Assembly: GCA_014871385.1 (NCBI GenBank)
Contig: CM026433.1
Location: forward strand, 15,441,985 to 15,505,984
DNA length: 64,000 bases
Source: Ceratodon purpureus
Taxonomy: Eukaryota > Streptophyta > Bryopsida > Pseudoditrichales > Ditrichaceae
Direction of reading: 5' to 3'
Position 1 is the stretch's first letter, and each line of letters opens with the position of its first letter. Made by a program: the position numbers and the translations under genes. The notes beneath the pieces are model-generated. The model had not been told where the DNA came from and did no database searches. It was given only the letters and a program-made list of their open reading frames with translations. Positions 1 through 12,882 of this stretch are shown here, one piece after another.

Positions 1-144
1 GTTAAGTTATATCACTTGAACCAACTTCTTGAAATATTTTACTACTACTTTTGTTGTATCAGTTTTTTGTAATCTGGATTGTCAGGGCTCTATTATTTAT
101 TTCGCTCTAACTAGACATGGCTTCGTTGCTTGCGATGCTCGCAG

Positions 145-1097
145 GCAACTAGCTCTGGCTCCAAGGAGCAAGAAGCAGTCAATTTCTTGGAAAAGAAGAT
201 CAAGAGTAACCCACAACTTTCTTATGAAGAGACTGTACAAGTATGTCTCAGGCTTTTTACTATCAGCTCCTACGATTTGGATATTTATCTTCAGAGATTC
301 CTGGCAACCCTTTTTTAACGTAAGTTACGTCATTCTGTGTTTTGCTTGTTTCTGCGGGGATTAACAGACAGCGATTTCATGCTTGCAATCGATACTTTTG
401 GAGGACTTCAAGCCTACTGAAATAGAGGTACATTTTTGTTATCTGGTGTGGTATTTGTTGGTTTTTAAAACAAGGTGTCTTCAATTACTATCATGTCAGA
501 AATCTAAAAGGTGAATCTTTATCTCTGGGACATTTATATCTAAGCCTTTGTACAATGCTTGTTTGAGGCTGATCTATATATGGTACATACCTACCGTGAA
601 CAAACGAAATGATAATATGGTCTCTTAAAGTGCAATAAAAAACAATTTCCACAAAAACTTTCAAAGAAGTTGAATTTTTAGATATAGACTGGATGCCTTC
701 AGATGTTCCAATTTAGAAGCTTGTGCTGAAGCTGAGAGAGGAATTTGAAGATTGCTGGGAATAAATTTCTGAATGATTTTGAGATCAACGAATGGATGTA
801 TTGTCAAAGCTATTGTGGCTGAAGCACCTGCCCAGCTTTTTACCAGTAGTGCAGTTGTTGAGTGATTTTGGTAGTGACTCAAAACCTCCTGCACTGAAAT
901 GCGCTCTCACTAATGGCTCTAGTAATAAAAATTTATGACTTTGCATGTTCCATAGTCTGGACTGCTGATACTGTTTTGGTGGAATTAAATTTTTTTTATG
1001 CCAGGTTGGAGTGGTTAGTGCTGGCAAACCGGAATTCCGTGTTTTGACGACGGAAGAGATTGACGAGCACCTCACAGCTATCAGTGAGCGCGATTAG
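145..1097 (+). CDS. PAA: 20S proteasome alpha subunit PAA/PSMA6 (alpha-1 ring position), 3' part
   Basis: This is the C-terminal part of a 20S proteasome alpha-ring subunit, which gates the degradation chamber in cytosol and nucleus. Three exons are visible: 145-240, 368-427 and 1005-1097, each bounded by ag/gt and joining in phase 0. The joined peptide begins [18 protein letters not shown], continues [20 protein letters not shown] and ends [20 protein letters not shown] then [10 protein letters not shown]-stop. From family knowledge, the EQEAxNFLEKK block and the [14 protein letters not shown] tail are characteristic of plant PAA, the PSMA6 orthologue. The N-terminal two thirds, with the proteasome_A signature, lie left of the window; bases 1-144 read as the preceding intron. 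Nothing looks broken. Identification is very secure; only the upstream exons are missing. Confidence 0.93.
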
Positions 1098-3330
1098 AAG
1101 CCAGTCTTAAACGAGGGTGCTGACTAGAGCCGTACTGAAATCAGACATTCGAAGAGTATTCAAGTATTTTCAGTGGGCCTCTAGTGGTCTTACCATCTTC
1201 TTGTATACATCTTGTTCATTGTGCTCCCATTGAGAACACCTTGAATGAGTCCTTTCTTTTCTTCTCTTGCGTTCTACGTAGGCTTCATTTTCACAGCGAG
1301 TGGGTTGCGTTATTTTCGACTTGTGATTGTCCAAATGTGTTTTCTTCTCAAGGAAGGTGCCACATGGTTTTTGTTACAAACACTAACAAGGTCAGGTGGC
1401 CTATTTTGTAGCACAACTTGAAGCTTGACAAACAAATTTGGATGCACACCAAACCAAGTGGATCTCCCATGGGTTTCTATTGCATCAACAAGGCAATCAG
1501 TTTACATATTTTTCATGGCAAACTGAGTCTTGCTCAAATATTGTTAAGTGTTAGATTAGGACTTTCTTTGAACATCTTCAAGCACTGAAATTTGGAAAAA
1601 TGACTTCTTTCAAATGTTGCTAGAACAAGATTAAAAATTACCACTGATAACTTGATATCAAAGGTTATAATTTCTTACCATGATTTTATTTTGTATGCCA
1701 TTGACATAAGTTTTTGTATACATTTCAAAAGATATAATTATAATATTGTAATTGTAATACTTTGAAAATGATCATATGTTTTAAATTAAAAGACCTTAAA
1801 TTTTTAAAGTCTAAGGAATGGATACACTTCAAAGATGTATTATTAAGGTTGGATGGATTGCAAATTTGAAGCTTTGATATAAATAAACTTGTAAATGTTT
1901 TTATACAGATTATATCTAGATTATATTCCCTAAAATCATTCTTAATATTTATAGATACATTTTCAAAGCATTATCATTGAAATGCATTAACAAATCAAAA
2001 TTAATATTGTAACTAGATTTTTTAAAGTAGATTAGATAATAAAAATGTATATAAAACAACTTGTGAGAAACCAATAAATAGACTATCTTTAAAAGTGTTT
2101 ATTGTCATCTTAAGGGCAATAATTTGACTCTAGTCCAAATTAAGGGCATAGGAAATAATTAAGAGCGTAGGATTTTGTCCAAATTTTGCAAGAAAGTAAT
2201 GCAAAGAATCCCCTAGGGGAAAGTAAAGGTATTTGCTCTCTTTATCTGTAGTGTAATGTTTGTAATCCATTATTCAGTGAAAAAATCAACATCCACTTGT
2301 ATCAAAAAGAAGAGTATTATTATTATCACTATTACTAATGTTAATTATAAATAAATAAATGATGTTAAGGATAATCTTTATATAATTATATTTCTTGAAA
2401 AAATCAAAAGTTTAATTATAAATAGATTATGGAGTGGCTCATGGTGTTGTATGTAGACAAATCAATGGCACTTACAATGCTAATACAAATTTGTTTCTAT
2501 AAGCCATTGCAAAACAATACTATAAAAAAAATCATGCATCCATTCTATTGAGGGACTTTTTCATTTTCAAATTAATTATATTCCAAGTAATTTATATTAT
2601 AATATGATTATAAAATTTAAAGTTTTATTTTATTTGGTATAAAGATTCTATGATTTAGAAAAAAAACATAAATGCATGTAAAATATACACTATGTGAAAA
2701 TATACGTATAAATATATTAAATGATCATGATCTATCCAAACCTAATTATTTCCTAAATCCTAAACCCAAATCTAAAGTCATTGAAAACACAAAAATTATT
2801 TTCAATGGAAGTTTTTGGCGGAATTGGCTTGTGAAGAATTGACGACACTGTTGTTTTTTTATTAATATAGAAGTATAGGTATATATTATACTTAATTTTA
2901 AATCTTCTTTATAGCCTTTTTTGTTAGACAACAACTTTAATGTAAATGCACAACATTTTCTTCAAAAAATCTAAATTGAATTGTTTTGAAATCTTTAATG
3001 TACACAAGAATTCAAATAGCTTTTCTGATTGGATGAGAAACGTAACCATGTGTCAATGATAAAAGTGGCACAACACATCCACAATTCAAAATCTCAATTC
3101 ATCATGAATATCTTTCAATACTATGATGAATATTATGAATATCATGAATATCTTTCAATACTATCTTTCATCATGAATACTATCATCTCTATATATTTAA
3201 ATGTTATTTGTTTTTACTTTGAATCACAATGTTCATTGCAAATGAAATTTTTGCAATTGGTTGTATGTTACTTGAATTTTAAAGAGAATTTTTTATATGT
3301 TATAAAACATATTTGATTATTGTAGTTACA
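1098..3330. other. Spacer between PAA and the DRC5-like gene
   Basis: The first few hundred bases are probably the 3' UTR of the proteasome gene, since AATAAA-like hexamers occur near 1880, but the poly(A) site cannot be fixed. The rest is very A+T-rich with no ORF that looks coding. A short local repeat of ATCATGAATATCTTTCAATACTA-type sequence occurs around 3100-3170. The DRC5-like start at 3331 lies just after a possible acceptor (ttgtag), so its 5' UTR may contain an intron. Confidence 0.5.
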
Positions 3331-6072
3331 ATGGCTGCCAAATCTGAAGAGAAAAAAGAAGGTGAAGATGAAAATAAAGAAAAAGAAGAAGCAAAAAAAG
3401 AGCCACCAAAACCTCCATCGCCAAAGACTAAAGAAGAAGTGTGGAAGGAAGGAATTCCAATACCTCCTTTCTATTTTCAACCAACATTGGTGGATATGCT
3501 TGTACCCATTAAAGCAGAAAATTATAAAGATTATCCATATTTTGGTGATATGCCAGGAGATATACGAGAGCGTATTATCGAATTATTACCTGTCGATTTG
3601 CCATTGGCGCTTGTTTCCGATGTGAGGTGACCATTTTTAATCACTTGAATAAAAATATTTAAATACATATGTTTATAAGTTTGGTTCTATAAATCCTTGT
3701 TGTTTATTTGTTATTAGACAAAACCCTAATATTTTGTATTGTCATTTTATGCCTAATAGTCTTGTATGTAGTTGATTATAGAAGAAAGCTATTGGAAGCG
3801 ACGATCTCTTCCAAGGTGGCGCAATTGCGACATTGCATGTCATGGAGATTCTTGGAAACAATTATATTTTGAGCGTAATCTCAATGATCATCTAGAAAGG
3901 TACAATAACAATTACTTATTTATAATGATTCTTTACTATTATTTTAATAAAATGTCTTTATGACTATAACTTACTATTGTAATAGTACTATTCAAAAGAT
4001 CCCAAATATCTTTACAAATATTAATACGCTTTTCAAATAAATATGTTGCAATGCACCTTTAGTTATGAATTGACAAAGGATTGGGAAGAAGATTTAAGAT
4101 TTGTTATGAGCTTCAGTGCACCTTATGTACATAATATTGATCTCCGCAAATTTCCTTCTCACATGCAATTTCTAGTTATCAATGATGAATTTGAATCGTA
4201 AGTTAGACTTATACATTCTGATTTTATTTTTTTAATTTAAAAAAATAATAAAAAATTAAAGAAATCTTAAATTAGAACTTTCAAAAATTGACATGTAGGT
4301 GATAGACTTAATGAATTCTCATTTTTAATCTTTTTTAAAAAATCATTCTAATTATTTTGTTATAATTAAATAATATATTCACATAATTTGTGCATAACTT
4401 TTTTTTAGCAATTATTTTCATTGAAGTGTGTTCCCTACAATAATTTATTTTGATAAAATACAGGAATTTATGCACAATGAAGATTGAGTATGGGAATCCT
4501 AATGTATGCATGGCTTATGATATCAGAAATTTTGGAATATTAAACTCTGATTGTGTATCTTTGTCCGCCTTCTGCTCTGTCACTTACACACTCACTGAAC
4601 TCAATTTATCATCAAATTTGTTGACAGATGATCATGTATGATTTCCTACTTTCATTTTCTCTTTTACGGGATATGCTTAATCATGTAACAAATGATTTAT
4701 TTACTAATATTCACTGTAAAGAGGTAGTGGGACCTGTGCTGTTGAGCACATTGACTGCAGCTCGGTTTGTCTCGTTGACATATTCCATTGCGGAATGTTC
4801 GAATGAGACAAACCGAGTTGTATTATATAATAAATAGTAACTATGTGTCTATTTCTTAAGTAGAAAAAGAATAATTACAGTGTTCTAAGAAGTAACATAT
4901 ATTGCACAGGTGGCCACACTTGTTGGTGGAATGGCCAAAAATCCTACTGTTGTGAATTTAGATCTTTCACACAACATGATCACTGATGTTGGATGTGAGC
5001 ACCTTGCCAAACTTCTTGATGCAAAAAACTGTGTGGTTTTATTTCTCAACCTTTGCAACAACAGAATCAAAAAAATTGGTAATTCAGAATCAATTTAAAA
5101 CATAGTTTTGACCTTGAAAGTATGATTTTTATTTTATTTATTTTATTTTAGAATGGATTGATTTTGCACAATTGGATGTTAAACATAGAAATAAATATAA
5201 TGCAGGAACACGTGCAATTGGGTATTCTTTATCGGCTAACAAAAGTCTACTGTCATTGAATTTACGTTTGAATGACCTTGGAGATTATGGTGGTCACCGC
5301 ATATTTGATTATATGATGGATAATCAAGTTATTCAGGTTAACATTCTGTTCTAATATACGGTAACACCATAGCAGGTTAACCGCATAGCAATAGAAGTTT
5401 TTGAAAAGATAAAGTTGGCCTCTCAAGAACTGAATTTCTCAATTTTTGTTTATTAGCAAAAACATCAGCAAAAATGACTGTAATTCACTTAGAAATAACA
5501 AACTATTGCAAAAAATAATTTACTCAATTTTTGTTTTTCTGTCTATATAATTTTCTAAGTTTTGCTTTTTGATTTTTAGAATTAGGATTGTTTTTTTTAA
5601 CGATGTATTGGATGATCTTGTGTAACATACAATCGTTGATTTACTGGAACTAAATAGGTATGGCACACATATTGTGAAATTGTGAATGCAGAGATTGAGC
5701 ATGTCAGCAACTGGATTTACTGTGGAAGGGGTTGAAGCATTGTCAAAGTTACTTCATTTGCCGCAATCCGAGCTCATTTACCTTGACATTGCAGCAAACC
5801 CAGGCATTGGGGCAGCAGGTGGACAAATGATATACAATGCTCTAGTGACAAAGAAGAAAATGAAAGAATTGAACGTTAAAAACTGTGGGTTTGGGGCAGA
5901 GTTGGAAGCCAAATTTGAAGGCTTGTTGATGGCGCGCAAATTTGATGAAGAAGATTTGTTCTTGAATCCGGAGGTCAAGGAAGAAGAAAAAGATAAGAAA
6001 AAGAGTGTGAAAAGCAGTGTGATTCAAGAGTCTCCGGACGGTGCTCCAAAAGAAGGAACAAAAGCCAAATAG
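3331..6072 (+). CDS. DRC5: Dynein regulatory complex subunit 5-like (TCTE1/DRC5) leucine-rich-repeat protein, seven exons
   Basis: Seven exons join in frame to 468 aa: 3331-3621, 3772-3899, 4063-4197, 4464-4635, 4910-5078, 5206-5336 and 5692-6072. The ATG at 3331 opens an Ala/Lys/Glu-rich N-terminus. Next comes a block including ESYWKRRSLPRWRNCD and GDSWKQLYFERNL, which resembles the animal TCTE1 block ahead of its repeats. Leucine-rich repeats follow (LTELNLSSNLLTDDH, VVNLDLSHNMITDVG, LLSLNLRLNDLGDYGG, LIYLDIAANPGIGAAGG), then a Lys/Glu tail. Human TCTE1 is of similar length (about 500 aa). In the family this protein is part of the nexin-dynein regulatory complex in the axoneme, so in a plant the expected site is swimming sperm. 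A different LRR protein is possible, but the pre-LRR block argues for DRC5. All junctions are GT-AG; introns are A+T-rich and intron 4 holds a hairpin. Confidence 0.8.
4756..4822 (+). ncRNA. Intronic imperfect hairpin, candidate small-RNA precursor or short MITE
   Basis: Within intron 4 of the DRC5-like gene, 31-nt arms 4756-4786 and 4792-4822 fold on a 5-nt loop. By hand count there are 24 Watson-Crick pairs, 4 G-U wobbles (4757, 4760, 4774, 4781) and one 3-nt internal loop at 4777-4779. The pairing is better in the host-gene sense strand, where the wobbles are G-U rather than A/C mismatches. No target duplication is clear at the edges. It may be a microRNA-like precursor or a small palindromic element; sequence alone cannot decide. 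Confidence 0.45.
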
Positions 6073-7403
6073 TTGAAACCCATTCCATTAATCCCATGCA
6101 AGAAAGGATTTTTTTGCAAAGACAATTTTGGATCAACATTGAGTAACTTAAAGAAATTGTATCATCATCTACCGGTCAAATAAGATGAATCTTCATGCCA
6201 TATTTGAGAAGAACTAATTTTATTCATCTTTAATGTGTAATTGCTGACTTTTAAAACAAGAAATTGTGTCAAGCTTTAGTAAAACCAGAATGTAATTCAT
6301 ATTGTTATATCGGATGATTCACAAGTGCCATGGATGATGACATTTGCATCCCATATTAATTTGCTCATATGTTTTTCATGATTCCTTAAGTCATTTCTAA
6401 TACAAATCATCATTCAATATAGACTTTAGTGTTTTGAGGCTTAATTTATAGATCATTGATTCTTATTCTAATTGTGTTGTTTGTCAAAAATTGTCAAAGT
6501 TCAAGGACATTCTTTTAATTTTACCTAAGTTGTTTGGCAAGGTGACAAGACGTTGACATTTTTTGGTGTCAAATATTTTCACTATGGCAAAGATGTCAAA
6601 GGCAATAAAATTGTATAGCAAAGTTTTATAAGTGCTCAAGATTGAAAATAAATGACTTTGCATAACAAAATTTAATCTTAGAAGTCCAACAAAAGAGTAT
6701 ACATACATACATACATACATGCATAGGAAAATACTACTTTCTTGCATTTATATTAAAAAATATATATAGAAGTTCAAGATAAAAATTGCCATTGTAAAAA
6801 CTTGTCAAGGCTTTTAAAAGACCCATTTTTGAACAAAATTTACTTAGGAGTAAATAATATATCTTTTTAATCTATATTAGTGAATGATATATAGCACCCA
6901 CAATTTTTGTTGTAAATAAGACATATACATAGTACATGATGAATGAAATACACATATTTATTAATGAAAAAATATTGTATTATATTTATAATTCTCATTT
7001 TCTATAAAGGCATTCATTTTGGAAGAAAATTGATCTTCTTGTGTGAATATTCAATATTAGATACCATTCAATACCATTCAATATTAGATACCTTGAGATT
7101 TACACATAGTTTTCAAGCAAGGTTCCAATGAAGCTTGATTGAGTTCTAAGACGATCATGAACTTCTGTTTTTTGCTAATAAAAATTTCTAGCTTATTTTT
7201 ATAATAATACAAGGCAGCATGAGTAGTTTCTGGTTAAATCCAAGTGATGCTATGAACTGTGTCAAACTAAAAAAAAAAATAGTTATGTTAGGAACTGTGG
7301 GGACAGTGGAGCTTGATGTAGCAAATACATCCTTAAGGCTAGAGCATGTAGATTTCATGTCCAATATACTTTAACATAATGTTGCTTTTATAAATAAATA
7401 TAT
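6073..7403. other. Spacer downstream of the DRC5-like gene
   Basis: A+T-rich sequence without a convincing ORF. It contains a (TACA)n/(CATA)n microsatellite at about 6698-6722 and a duplicated ATTCAATATTAGATACC motif around 7048-7092. The first few hundred bases are probably 3' UTR. Confidence 0.5.
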
Positions 7404-8262
7404 TTAACCCCTAAAGTTCTGAGGGCATTTTTCATTAAAACTGCCTCAAAACAGCCCCTCTTCAAAGCAAGGGGGATTTTGCAAACTTTGGGTCTTTTTT
7501 AGTACATCAAACCGTAAGATCTTGTAGCTAACTTCTATGTTTACATGTCCACCAAATCTCATGCACTCATTCTTCACCAATTGCAAGATCATAACGTTCA
7601 AAGTAGAAAAACAAGTTTTTTTCCCCTGCAAAAAAAGGGGACAGTAGAGTTTTGAAGGCCCAAATAACCATTTTTTTGCATTATGGATTTTGGGGGTTTT
7701 GATGCACGTCAAAGAAGACTGAGTTAGCTAATTGTTCTAAGAAAATTATATTCAAAAAAATTGTGGAAAGTTGCCAAAAAAATCATTTTCCGCTAGGGGG
7801 TATACTGAAATTCACAAACAAAGGGCATTTTTGGACAATAAAAATAGCATATGAAAAAAAATTGGAGTAAAAATCCGAACGGTGGGAACATGCTCTACTG
7901 CCTTCTCTATACATAGAGATTTTTATTTTAAAAAAATATCAAAATCTCAATTTTTGGTGGAATTTCAAAGTTTCGTCTTTGGGCACATTTTGGTAGTTTT
8001 GGGCAGTTTTGGGCAGAATTTGCTGCATTCACTGTGGTTGGGAAAAATTCAGCAGCTGCCCAACGAGCAGCGTTTGACACTTAAACCTTCATAACTTTTG
8101 ATCCCGATGTCGGAATTGAAAAATAAAAATACCCACACGAAGATCTCCAAACGGCCCACCTTCAATAAAAAATTCAGAAAATCCTGATATAAATTGCATT
8201 CGTAGGTACATGCCCAAATTCAAAAAAAGCCCAAATGTGGCAGATTGTCCTTTAGGGGTTAA
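7404..8262 (+). mobile_element. TTAA-flanked non-autonomous element, subfamily A copy 1 (A1)
   Basis: The element is bounded by TTAA (7404-7407 and 8259-8262). Inside these are inverted ends CCCCTAAAG and CTTTAGGGG; the interior is 851 bp with no transposase ORF. It matches A2 (28.3 kb) and A3 (29.6 kb) almost throughout: the GCAAACTT/GGTCTTTTTTAGTACATC block, the AACCGTAAGATCTTGTAGC core near 7510, the repeated TTTTGGGCAG tract near 8000, and the end AATTGTCCTTTAGGGG or close variants. TTAA at both edges with C-rich ends is how piggyBac-type and some Kolobok-type elements look; the assignment is inference. Confidence 0.8.
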
Positions 8263-8560
8263 TACATTAATATTCTAATTTATATCAAGGTATAAATATT
8301 GTAGGTAGGAAAAATTTGCTATGTGGCCTGCCGAAAAGAGAAGCCATGCATTGCTTGTAGCAGCTCTAAAGACATTTGTTGTAAGTTCTTTGAATTTGAG
8401 AACCACCTTCACACCTCTCCTTAAGAAATTTGAAATCATATGAACAATACTTCTGCCATGCTCTTACACAATCTTGCGCACAGCCTTGCGTAACGAGTTG
8501 AGAAAAATTTGATAGGGCATGTCTTCAAGACTCCTAAAAATGTGCCTTGCCGAGTAACTC
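8263..8560. other. Short spacer without recognised genes
   Basis: Nothing recognised apart from the edges of the neighbouring elements. Confidence 0.4.
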
Positions 8561-8830
8561 TAAGAGCATCCCCAGTAAGGCCTGAACCGTAAACCTGTAA
8601 TCGGAAAGATGTAGAAAGACGTGAATTGCGGTTCAGGCCAAGCATGTATTCGAGCTTGTAAGTCTGTAATTTACAGGTCGAAACCTCATTTTGGAAGGTT
8701 TTTTGGGGCAAACCTGTAAATCTGTAAACGGTTCTGGAATGTTTTGCTTCTGAAAGGCACTCAGGTTTGGGAGAACGACGTTCTCATAATTAGAGGCTTA
8801 CAGGTTTACAGCTCACTGGGGATGCTCTAA
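8561..8830. mobile_element. TAA-flanked MITE (PIF/Harbinger Tourist-like)
   Basis: A 264-bp element (8564-8827) begins GAGCATCCCCAGT and ends with its inverse ACTGGGGATGCTC. It is flanked by direct TAA on both sides (8561-8563 and 8828-8830). A 3-bp TAA/TTA duplication is typical of Harbinger/Tourist elements. The interior repeats segments around ACCTGTAA and TTACAGGT. There is no coding capacity. Confidence 0.65.
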
Positions 8831-11800
8831 CATAGCTTTCAGGTTACTACATTGAAAATATAATTTCTAACTACACGTCGGCGAAGTCTAAGAGATTGAC
8901 ACAAACAAATGTTATTCTCAAGGTGTTAAACTTAGAAGTTTAGTTTATCATTATACATAAAGAAACATATTGTTCATAAGCTTCTGAAATTACAGCAGTT
9001 AAGCAATATACTAAATTTTGTCACTACTACGGTATACATACATGTAGATTCCCTGTTTCCACCGTGTTATTAGATTTTAGGACTGTTGAAGAAGTCTAAC
9101 TAGGTGGCAATGCAATCTCAAAGCGATCCAATCAATGATAGAAAAAAAGCCCCAATTTTCATATAAGTTAGCCAGATAAAACATCTTGTGAATTTGATGT
9201 CTACCTACAAATTGCAAATTAATAAATGTAAAATTATTATGGGCCTATCCAAAAATGTCCACATTGTGGTATTTATTTATCAATGGTCCATATTTTCATC
9301 TCATGCAAGTGTTCTTCAACTTTAAAAGCTTATTTATCATCTCGAAGTTTGCATATGTGAACATCTCTTGAATGTGTTCTTGACAAGGCTCAATATGTGT
9401 ACCTCTGCTGATCTCTTTGAACAATAATGTGTTGACCTTGCTCAGGGATTCAAATAGGTTTTATGTTCCAGTTTTGAGTGCAAATTATTGAGAAGAAAAC
9501 TTGTAAAAATATGTACTCATCAGAAAGATAATTACACGCTTCTTGTGGAAAGACTACCAATGAGTACAGACTGTATGTTACAAATACAGAACACCACATT
9601 CGCCAATCATCTCTTCAACCACTTATCTGCAAGAGTAGGACATCATAGTTTCTGGGTCCTTGAGATTGGTTAGATAACATATGATGATGATTTTCTACCT
9701 CTATCGTTATACCTTGTGTGACTCAATGTATTGCAAACCGTGATCAAGCACACCCAGAGCGGGCTTGATTCAAATTCAGCATTCAAATTTCATATCAAGC
9801 AAAAAGTCTTGAAATGTTTATAAAATTGGCGCATTTTCAAAAAAATTAAAAGATAATAGTGTTTGCATTATGAAGACTTTGCAAACACAACATTTTTTTT
9901 TATTGATACATGTCATTAATATGTTTTAGAGCCTTAAGTTTTTTTGTGTGTATTTTTAAAATGTTTGAGACTCAAATGATATGTGTTATATTGATATGAT
10001 AAAAAGAAGAGATTTTTTTGCGATTTCTTGAATCAACTATGAAAAATATAAATCACATTGGAAATTGAAAAGTTATAGATTTTTTTATTCAAATTTTAAT
10101 GACTAATTTGATAACACTTCCTAGTTTGTGTTCCTTTGTATACATATATACATATAGATACATATATTTTAGAAACAAGCAATTTGACAAAGGTAGAATT
10201 GTCATTAGTGTGTTCAAAATAAGTGCAAAATAATAAAACACTATATCCTTCTATATTTAATTTAAGGATGTACAGTGAAATCTATAATAACATACGTATT
10301 TTCTAACCATTTCTCTCAACTTTTCAACCAACTATTGTTATTGCCTTCCATATTGACATCGACCAAATGAACATTCTTTTTAAACAATCACCTAATTTCT
10401 TTTACACCTCAACGTACGTATTCACTGTAGATTTCAATGTTTTTTTAAGAATTTCAAGAGTAGTTTCTCTCCAAACAATCATATGAGTTTTCAATCTATG
10501 CATACTCTCCATGCACAAATATGAACATTCAGTCTAAGGGTTAAAATTGAAGTCTCATTTCCAAATTCACAGTTAGGTATCACAGGAAGTTTTGGAGCTG
10601 TTTGCCCCCGGGGCTAACTAGAAAGGGGGCTAATCCTTGGCACTTTAACGTAGGCTATACGTGCGGGCTTTCTTCTAGCCATGAAAGATTAGCCCTAACA
10701 ATGTGATCCTTTTTGGGGCTAATGTCCAAAGCAAAAAGAAATCTCAGATTTTTTTCTGCGTGAGTAGAGGGGGGCTAATGAGGGGTTAATGCACGCTGCG
10801 TTAGCCCCGGCAATGTGATCCTTTTTGGGGGGCTAATGTCTTGAAAACTTCTTGTGTATGTTATTTCGGACAAGGACAATGGTCGGTGTATGATACCAGT
10901 AATATTGTACACATTCAACAGATCTCACGAAACTCTTGTCAAGATGCCAATGGCCATGCACACACGACAACATGAAATTATAAAACAATTCCTTAAATAT
11001 TCACCGACCTGTCAGTGCAGCAGCTTCATCGAGATCAGGAATGGCCTCAAATGCAAGTTAATTCGTTTACTAGAGTTATCCGTAAAGACCACCTAAGAGT
11101 TACCTAGTGAGAACCTGGAATATTATTTATTATGACTAGGTTGTAAATATGCCAATAAATTTCACTATTTTAGGACCATCAAAACTTTTTGTAGATATGA
11201 ATAATGCCTTGAGTCGACAATCGTGTGTAGACGACATCATAGGTCACGGTGAATTGCAGATGGAGCTATCCACCGATTCCGTTGCAACTACCAACTTCCA
11301 TGGGCAGAAAATCGACCAGTCCTTGCTTGCAGCATTCGTGCAGCAGGAGTGCCCTATAACCATATTACCAAGTTGAGTGCAGGGCAGGCATGATCGATTC
11401 CCCTGATCACTGATCACTGATCAGTCGACCATGTGAGCGGAAGACTGGAAGTAGAGTGCCGCTGGGAACAGATTCGGTACTATCTCGTGACCGCAAGTTT
11501 CGGCGATCGACCTACTCCAGCGTAATATGAGAAATCAACTGATTATTGCGGCCATGACAGAGAGCGAGTGCGTGTGCACATGTACATGCAGCACTAGCTG
11601 CACACAGCCACCAGTTTCGCTCACTCCGCACATGATCCCTGACATCATCTCCCCATTCTGTACCAACCGCTCTACTCTCAGGCGCTGCCGATCGATCGAG
11701 TGAACTGCAATGTGAACTCCCCCCAAGTCTCTCCTACTTCCTTTGAAGATTGAATTCAGAGCTCTGCAAAGACTGCGGTCACTTGCATTAAAGCACACAT

Positions 11801-12882
11801 ACCCACTTTAAAGCTCGACACTATCTTTGATTTCTACAGATTTCAGCAGTGTCAGATGTATGTGCTCGGTAGACAGTCCTGGTTTTGGAGTAAGTGCTGG
11901 TTTGTGGGCATGGCTGATCTCTGAACACCGACACGGAAAATTTAACAAGTGTCAACTGGGTCAAGAGATCGTCAGCCGCAGTCTGACAAGTGGAATCTTT
12001 GGAGGCATGGAAGCTCGGAGTGGTGGATTTATGGATTCATGTGTCAACTAAGTTAAGTTACGGAAACTTAGCTATGTATATGTTCAAAATTAGATGATTT
12101 GGTGCGGCTGTTTACTGTGGATCCGAACATATATCGAAGCATATGTGTGCAAGCCATTGGATTTGGAAGAACAGTTCGTGCAACTTCGTCGTGTGCCAGT
12201 CAGCCAGCGTCTGATGGCGCTAATTTCGTTTCCGAAGGAATATCGTTCATAGATTCCCTTCGTCGAAGTTCAACACTGGTTGTGGACTGGCTCCTGAGTC
12301 CTGTGGGCTGGGAAGTGGGAACTGATCCGGGTGATGGCCCTTTGTACTGTAGAGAGCCAGGCGCGCGTCTTGTGTGTCCGGGTATCACACCTGGGACTGG
12401 TTTTTAATCCCCGATAGGTAAATGAATACATGAAGGAGTTAACCACTTTCTTCGTTTATACAGTACAGCATTTTTATTATGTCATTAATATTATGCTTTT
12501 CTGATTATTATTTGATTTTGACACAGGTGAATCGTTTTTTTAAACCCTGAAAAGTATATGGTTTAATATTTTGGGCCTTAATAGGGGTGATCGAGATAGC
12601 CTGAAGCACTGACAGCCAAGTAAACACAAACCTGGTCGCATGTTGTGGAGACAGGCTAGTATTGAACAGACCCCTATCCAATGTCAAACATATTGATCAC
12701 GGTGTTAGTAGCAGTGTACTCTGTTTCTGCAATGAACTTTATTTTCATCATGTGTCCCCATACAGACCAAATTGTCCATATTGATTCATGGAGAATTTTT
12801 GTAATAAATATTAATGACTTGATCACGCAATGCAGCCTTTGGGTCCTAGTGCAGTGAGAAGTTGAGAACTCCCTATTGCCAT
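8831..12882. other. Gene-poor spacer
   Basis: No gene was recognised. Visible features are A+T-rich sequence to about 10.5 kb, a 35-bp direct repeat at 10690-10836, and a less A+T-rich stretch at 11380-12410 containing several ORFs of 60-100 codons with no family resemblance. TGATCACTGATCACTGATCA repeats lie at 11405-11422. A decayed gene or transposon in 11.1-12.4 kb cannot be excluded. Confidence 0.4.
10690..10836 (+). repeat. Direct repeat of a CAATGTGATCCTTTTTGGGG motif
   Basis: TTAGCCC(T/C)(A/G)(A/G)CAATGTGATCCTTTTTGGGG followed by CTAATGTC occurs at about 10690-10723 and again at about 10800-10836. The surrounding sequence carries extra GGGGCTAA words. It may be part of an unrecognised repeat. 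Confidence 0.6.

Noticed and set aside
11827-12407. Gene from two consecutive plus-strand ORFs (74 and 102 codons)
   Set aside because: They cannot be joined by convincing splice sites and resemble no family known to me.
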